From positions 62,001 to 126,000 of the forward strand of contig NZ_CP108777.1 of the NCBI RefSeq assembly GCF_045207785.1: a stretch of 64,000 nucleotides of DNA, in the 5' to 3' direction. Below the pieces are notes generated by a model, which was not told where the DNA came from, made no database searches, and saw only the letters and a program-made list of their open reading frames with translations. A program made the translations under genes and the position numbers. Shown here in pieces: positions 60,034 to 64,000 of the stretch. Numbering within the stretch: the stretch's first letter is position 1; each line of letters opens with the position of its first letter. This DNA is from Embleya sp045207785 (GTDB lineage Bacteria > Actinomycetota > Actinomycetes > Streptomycetales > Streptomycetaceae).

Positions 60034-60173
60034 GGCGCGTTCGCCGTGCCACCACCCCGGAGCCGACCGTGTTCGACACGCTCACCGCGTGGCGGAGGCA
60101 TCGTGCCACGGAGTGGCCGCCGGTCCGCGCGGACGGTACACTGCCCGGCACATCGCGACACGGGGGTTAAGTG

Positions 60174-60839
60174 ATGGACGGAGCGCGAGCGAACCGGGTG
60201 GCCCAGCCCGACCGAATCGTGTGGCAGGGCGCCCGTATCGGCCGGATCGCCGTGGGCATGGCCTTCGGCATCGCCCTACTGGCGTTGGCCGGCGCTTTGT
60301 TCACCATCCGCCTCACCGCCTCCCAGGGACCGCACCGGACTCGGGAGACGGTCATCCCGCTCGCTATCGCCGCCGTCGGCCTCATCGCCACGCTGATCCC
60401 GGCCCGGCTCACGTACGCGCAGGCCAAACGGCGCTTCGAGATCCGCCCCGACGCGCTCGTCCTGCACGACGCGAACGGCACCACGTCGGTGCCCTGGGGC
60501 ACCATCGCCGAGGTGACACTGACACTGCGCACCACCCAGCGCACGGACGCCGGGACGGTGGGACTACACCTGCGGCTGCACGACGGGACGCTGCTCGCCC
60601 GCACCATGTACTACGTCGAGGAAGGCATGTTCCGGGCCCTCGCCCACGATCTGCGCCCGGGACCGGCCGCCCACGGAGTTCCCTACACCGTTCACGGACC
60701 GCAAGTGATCACCGACGAGATCGCAGCCCTGGCCGCGAGCGCAAGGCCCCCCGTACCGCCCCGACCACCCGCACGGCCGGCCCCGCCACCGCTCGGCCCC
60801 CTGCCCACCCCGCCCTACCCACCCGCACCGCCACCGTGA
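60174..60839 (+). CDS. Membrane protein with PH-like domain
   Basis: A 221 aa protein starting at ATG 60174 (GTG 60171 also possible), after GGGGG. Two membrane segments, IGRIAVGMAFGIALLALAGA and TVIPLAIAAVGLIATLIPAR, form a hairpin. A cytosolic bPH/YdbT-like beta domain follows (AKRRFEIRPDALVLHDANGT, TSVPWGTIAEVTLTLRTT, LHLRLHDGTLLARTMYYVEE). It ends in a Pro-rich tail (PPRPPARPAPPPLGPLPTPP) suited to binding SH3- or EVH1-type partners. The gene is single. The role is probably in membrane or envelope maintenance, but nothing specific is known. Confidence 0.68.
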   Translation: MDGARANRVAQPDRIVWQGARIGRIAVGMAFGIALLALAGALFTIRLTASQGPHRTRETVIPLAIAAVGLIATLIPARLTYAQAKRRFEIRPDALVLHDANGTTSVPWGTIAEVTLTLRTTQRTDAGTVGLHLRLHDGTLLARTMYYVEEGMFRALAHDLRPGPAAHGVPYTVHGPQVITDEIAALAASARPPVPPRPPARPAPPPLGPLPTPPYPPAPPP

Positions 60840-61302
60840 CGACAACCCACCTCCTCTCCCGCCCGTCTCCGGCAACCACACCGAATGGCCGTCATGTGCG
60901 GCGGAGGACCCGGCCCCGCAGTACCAGGGGAGGATGCCGCGAAACACGATGGTGTGTGTCCCTTCGGTGGCGCCGCGCACGCGGGCCCGCGCTGTTCGAT
61001 CAAGGTCGGCGCGGCGGCGGGTGTTCGGGGCGGATGGCGTAGGGCGCGGCCGGCCGAGCGGCCGCCGGCTCGGGCTGTGGCCGGTCGCTCGATCTCACGC
61101 CATGGGCGCTGTCGGTCTTCGGTGGGCCACCCGTTCTCCTCGCGAGGGCGAGGTCGAGATCAGGCGGCTTGTCCGAGTCGGCCGAGTACACGACGCTGAG
61201 CCCCGAACACGAGGGCTACCGGCGAGCCCGGATCGCGCACCGATGAGTTTCCCGCGCCGCGCGGGTCTATACGCCGGACACCCACGCACGGAAGGCTGAG
61301 CC
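60840..61302. other. Intergenic, nothing firm
   Basis: About 460 bp between the membrane protein and the RibD-like gene. No frame can be supported and no strong repeat was seen. The 3' 60 bp should hold the reductase promoter. Confidence 0.4.
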
Positions 61303-61869
61303 ATGCGGAAACTGATCTACGGCATGAACCTGACCCTGGACGGCTACATCGCCGCGGCCGGCGACGACATCGGCTGGAGCGGACCGCCGAGCGACGAGCT
61401 GTTCCAGTGGTGGCTCGACCACGAGCAGGCGAGTGGCCTGTCGCTGTATGGGCGCAAGCTGTGGGAGACGATGAGCTCCTACTGGCCGACCGGCGACCAG
61501 CAGCCCAACGCCACCCCGGCGGAGATCGAGTTCGCGCGGAACTGGCGGGACACGCCGAAGGTGGTGTTCTCCTCGACGATCGACAAAGTCGACTGGAACA
61601 CGCGCCTGGTCACCGGCGACGCGATCGCCGAGATCACCCGGCTCAAGGCCGAGGACGGCGGCCCAATGAACATCGGCGGCGCAACGCTCGCCGGGGCGGC
61701 CATGCGCGCCGGGCTGATCGACGAGTACGCGATCGCCGCCCATCCGGTCCTGGTAGGCGGCGGCACGCCGTTCTTCACCGCGCTGGACAGCTGGGTGAAC
61801 CTGAACCTGGTGGAGACGCGGACGTTTCCCGGCGGCGTGGTCCTGACCAGGTACGAGACGAAGCGCTGA
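61303..61869 (+). CDS. Dihydrofolate reductase-family (RibD C-terminal) protein
   Basis: A 188 aa soluble reductase. MRKLIYGMNLTLDGYIAAAG is the N-terminal strand and loop. SLYGRKLWETMSSYWPTGDQ contains the G-R-K/R-x-x-E segment that binds NADPH, then KVVFSSTIDKVDWNTRLVTG and GPMNIGGATLAGAAMRAGLI. IDEYAIAAHPVLVGGGTPFF and the end FPGGVVLTRYETKR complete the fold. The substrate is unknown. It shares the family with 17145-17717 but only weakly in sequence. Single gene. Confidence 0.9.
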   Translation: MRKLIYGMNLTLDGYIAAAGDDIGWSGPPSDELFQWWLDHEQASGLSLYGRKLWETMSSYWPTGDQQPNATPAEIEFARNWRDTPKVVFSSTIDKVDWNTRLVTGDAIAEITRLKAEDGGPMNIGGATLAGAAMRAGLIDEYAIAAHPVLVGGGTPFFTALDSWVNLNLVETRTFPGGVVLTRYETKR

Positions 61870-61918
61870 GCAGCAGCACCCACTGTCCCGTCTCATTAGA
61901 TCTTGCAGAGGCGGGGCT

Positions 61919-61949
61919 GTTGACCTGCGGGGTGACAGGTTGACCTGCG
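61919..61949. repeat. Direct repeat downstream of the RibD-like gene
   Basis: GTTGACCTGCG occurs at 61919-61929 and 61939-61949, exactly 20 bp apart, in an otherwise gene-free stretch (61870-62132). It may be an operator or an old insertion-sequence end. Confidence 0.5.
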
Positions 61950-62132
61950 ACTCACTGGTGGAGTGACGAGGCGTCGCGGATGATCCGAAGGTGGTGCTGG
62001 TGGCGTGTCTCATGGATCACGCCGGGATAATGCCACCTGAGCAGGGCTTTGTCAGGATGGTGAGACGCTTGACTCCCGGTTTCGCACGGAAGATGGCAGT
62101 TTCCTGATCAGAGGCCACAGCAGTGGACGTGC

Positions 62133-62459
62133 TCAGGAAGGATGTCGCCGCTGACGATCCTGAAGCTGCCGACGGGCGGTCGACCAAACGATCTCGAACT
62201 CATCGGCCGACAACCACTGCGGGTCGTGCCCCTCCCACTCGGAGATGGGTAGTTCCGCAGTCAGACCGTAGACACTCTCGTAGTCAGCCAGCTGACCGGC
62301 ACTTTGGGCTTCTTGCCACTCGGCCGGCGACGCGGCGGCCAGAGCCTTGCTGCCGGGCTCCTGCAACTCGACCTGCCGGATCACGTGCCCATCCGTGTCC
62401 AGCTCGAAGTAGAAGCAGACGGCCTCCTCGTCCCAGAAGCAGCGAAGCCAGCGCGTCAC
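62133..62459 (-). CDS. Small acidic hypothetical protein (108 aa)
   Basis: A 108 aa protein with a GTG start at 62459, overlapping the stop of the upstream gene (GTGA, 62456-62459). VTRWLRCFWDEEAVCFYFEL and DTDGHVIRQVELQEPGSKAL are followed by SPAEWQEAQSAGQLADYESV and a Trp-rich end (LPISEWEGHDPQWLSADEFE). It is rich in Glu/Asp and Trp, with no signal or membrane segment. The tight overlap shows that the two proteins are made together and probably act as a pair. Family not recognised; related proteins are common in Streptomyces. Confidence 0.68.
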   Translation of the reverse strand: MTRWLRCFWDEEAVCFYFELDTDGHVIRQVELQEPGSKALAAASPAEWQEAQSAGQLADYESVYGLTAELPISEWEGHDPQWLSADEFEIVWSTARRQLQDRQRRHPS

Positions 62460-62800
62460 TGGTTCACCGTGTCGAAGGGCTCGTCGTGCCAGCGCCAGCC
62501 GGCGGTGCCGTCGTCGTGGATGTGCAGCATGAACTCGGCGACGGGATTTCCGTCGGGAAACGTCATGGTGAGCGCACTGCGGATCCGGAAGTAGCACTCG
62601 TCGATCTGCTCCCAGGCCTCTTCGTCGATGGCCCGCTCCTGCTCCGCGAACAGCGGACGGAACTCTTCAAAGCCGGGAAGTGTCTCGACGTCGGCGTGCA
62701 TCCAGGGCCAATCGGCGCCGGTCACCGCCAGCCGCGCAACCTCATGGTCGCCGCGGTGGAGCCGCCAGACACTGCCGGTGGCCAGATTCTGGTTGCTCAT
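62456..62800 (-). CDS. Small hypothetical protein (114 aa)
   Basis: A 114 aa protein from ATG 62800. LATGSVWRLHRGDHEVARLA, WPWMHADVETLPGFEEFRPL and FAEQERAIDEEAWEQIDECY are followed by a beta strand pair ending GTAGWRWHDEPFDTV. The fold looks like a small alpha/beta domain; no catalytic motif is seen. It overlaps the following gene by 4 bp and is probably its partner. Unknown function. Confidence 0.7.
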   Translation of the reverse strand: MSNQNLATGSVWRLHRGDHEVARLAVTGADWPWMHADVETLPGFEEFRPLFAEQERAIDEEAWEQIDECYFRIRSALTMTFPDGNPVAEFMLHIHDDGTAGWRWHDEPFDTVNQ

Positions 62801-62841
62801 GTCCCCATGATGGCAATCACCACTGACATTGACGCTGATAC

Positions 62842-63340
62842 TCAGGTTGGCTGTGAGATCCCCTCGTCGACCACAGGCTCGCCCATCTCACGCAGCGGAA
62901 GCTGGTGGGGTGCGATGTTGAGTCGCCGTGCCGCTTCGGTGGGCAGTTGGGGGTGGTCTCGCCAGTATGCCGAGGCGAACAAGCCGGTGAGAACGACGGC
63001 TTCGGGGTAGGTGACCACTTCGATCCGGGCCTCGGTAGGACGGTTGGGATCACCCAAAGGGTCTTCGCCCAGCATGTCGAGTCGACGGATCCAACGCTGG
63101 CGAACGGATTCATCACTACGTTCACTGGCGAACCACCTGGTCAAGCGGTTGCGGGCGTCGATGTAGGCCAGCGCGGTTGAGGGATGGGTGCCCCGGCGGA
63201 CGATCCGGTGGTGCCGGAGGTTGGCCCGCAAGACCTCGGGCAGCCGTGTCAACTCGTGCTTCGACGAAAGGTCCCTGGCCCAGCTGGGGCCCGGCTCTCC
63301 GGGGGCAGACAGGTCAGCTGACCATGCCACGGGGCGAGTC
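62842..63340 (-). pseudogene. TniQ-like protein, C-terminal fragment
   Basis: Minus strand: ARDLSSKHELTRLPEVLRAN, then HPSTALAYIDARNRLTRWFA and QRWIRRLDMLGEDPLGDPNR with ARIEVVTYPEAVVLTGLFAS, ending GEPVVDEGISQPT. The 'W-x-x-R-L-D-x-L-G ... T-Y-P-E-A-V-x-L-x-G-L-x-A' pattern resembles the C-terminus of TniQ-like proteins that serve Tn7-type or Tn5053-type transposons. The frame is lost upstream near 63340, where the hydrolase gene ends, so the N-terminal zinc domain is missing. The family call is tentative. Confidence 0.45.
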
Positions 63341-64000
63341 AGGACATCGCGTCCTTGATCCACTGGAGGATCGCCGCGTTGGTCGTGGGCGCGTTCTTGT
63401 GCAGCTGCACGTCGTGGCCGCTGTCAGGCACGACGATGGCCTTGAGGTCGGCCTTGTCGGAGTAGTACGGCCGCTCGTTGGTCAGCATCGACTCAGGCGT
63501 GCAGGTGCCGGGGGTGCAGTATTGGTCCTTGTCACCGACGACCAGGAGGGTCGGCACCTTGATCGAGCGGGAGGGGGACTGTGCCGGAGGAAGGTTTGTG
63601 CTTTCCGAGTCCACTGCGGTGCTCACGTCCTTGAGGCGTTCGTCCGCCTTGATGACGGCCGGGTCGGTGTTGGGGGCGTAGTAGAAGAACTGCCGCATGC
63701 CGGCATTCGTCGTCAGGTAGCCGGGATCGTTGATCTTGCCATGGAACTTGGGATCGTCCATGGCCTTGATCTCGAATGGGACGTCCTCTCCAGGCCCCTC
63801 GTCCGACGGCTCCTCGTCGCGGACGACGTGGCTCATGCTGGTGAGCACGAAGGCGTCGATGTCGTCGTTGTACTTCTTGGCCAGGTCCCAGGCCATGGAC
63901 GAGCCCAGCGAGTGGCCGACCCATACGATCTTGTCGAACCCGCGGTCCTTGATCTGCCCCGCACGCAGCTTGGTGATCACTTGGTGGATGGCCTCGGTCC
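63339..64000 (-). CDS. Alpha/beta hydrolase, 5' part beyond the window
   Basis: The last 220 codons of a serine hydrolase, running off the right edge. VWVGHSLGSSMAWDLAKKYN holds the nucleophile elbow GHSLGS. TLLVVGDKDQYCTPGTCTPE is the strand before the catalytic Asp, and PDSGHDVQLHKNAPTTNAAI carries the catalytic His, ending QWIKDAMS. The lid region between them (VPFEIKAMDDPKFHGKINDP, FFYYAPNTDPAVIKADERLK) is of the lipase/esterase kind. Cys residues in QYCTPGTCTP suggest an exported enzyme with a disulfide. The substrate cannot be told. Confidence 0.85.
   Translation of the reverse strand, partial: TEAIHQVITKLRAGQIKDRGFDKIVWVGHSLGSSMAWDLAKKYNDDIDAFVLTSMSHVVRDEEPSDEGPGEDVPFEIKAMDDPKFHGKINDPGYLTTNAGMRQFFYYAPNTDPAVIKADERLKDVSTAVDSESTNLPPAQSPSRSIKVPTLLVVGDKDQYCTPGTCTPESMLTNERPYYSDKADLKAIVVPDSGHDVQLHKNAPTTNAAILQWIKDAMS

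Noticed and set aside
1..64000. tRNA, rRNA or riboswitch genes
   Set aside because: No cloverleaf, rRNA segment or known riboswitch core was noticed by eye. A covariance-model scan would be needed to exclude them.

Overview
The window is very GC-rich. Its genes use G or C at almost every third codon position, starts are often GTG, and many genes overlap through GTGA or ATGA. Typical actinomycete families are present: SigJ/ECF41-type sigma factors, HxlR and NarL regulators, a DUF4232 lipoprotein, a Tat-exported phospholipase C, a DUF6069 membrane protein and a bacterial serpin. Together these point to a Streptomyces-like actinobacterium. No rRNA, tRNA, ribosomal-protein or other clear core genes are seen. 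About a third of the sequence is gene debris, so this looks like an accessory, arm-type region.

Layout. 1-2473: a sensor histidine kinase gene is split by a complete 1,434 bp IS110-family element, and its response regulator follows. The noncoding end of the element carries a readable bridge-RNA-like structure whose loops match both the insertion site and the element's own ends. 2474-11140: IS21, IS5/IS982-like and DnaB-like debris surrounds a quinone reductase/luciferase-domain/HxlR cluster, an Imm32-type immunity protein, a Doc-like/RHH toxin-antitoxin pair and a DUF4232 lipoprotein. 11141-13247: an ECF41 sigma factor diverges from an FMN reductase-SnoaL fusion. 13248-19672: fragments, including a second copy of a 183 bp repeat, plus DUF6069 and RibD-type reductase genes. 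19673-22954: a secreted protein, a phosphopantetheinyl transferase and an unknown 161 aa protein.

23142-26783 encodes a 1,213 aa Ski2-type helicase with zinc fingers. 27742-31795 is a minus-strand group containing an AbiEii-type nucleotidyltransferase and a frameshifted partner. 32516-38813 holds phospholipase C, a DM13 protein, and a quinone reductase/TauD dioxygenase/MFS operon whose transporter is frameshifted. 39615-40811 is a serpin. 41687-44300 is a tightly coupled radical SAM/PLP/methyltransferase operon, cut off inside the methyltransferase by an acyltransferase fragment. 45596-49667 is mixed: a kinase-WD40 remnant, IS256 and ISL3 remnants, and several small genes.

50031-55382 is a two-component system divergent from a FtsX-type ABC exporter, a usual arrangement for cell-envelope or peptide-antibiotic response. 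56170-58074 is an NAD-dependent epimerase/ECF41 sigma operon preceded by a CRP-like palindrome. 58271-64000 holds a large unknown protein, small membrane and reductase genes, an overlapping pair of small unknown genes, a possible TniQ-like remnant, and the 3' part of an alpha/beta hydrolase that runs off the right edge.

The clearest novel-type observation is the self-consistent guide structure of the IS110 element. The truncated radical SAM operon, the nucleotidyltransferase pair and the helicase pair are the best candidates for little-described protein systems. All family calls come from reading the sequence; no database search was possible.
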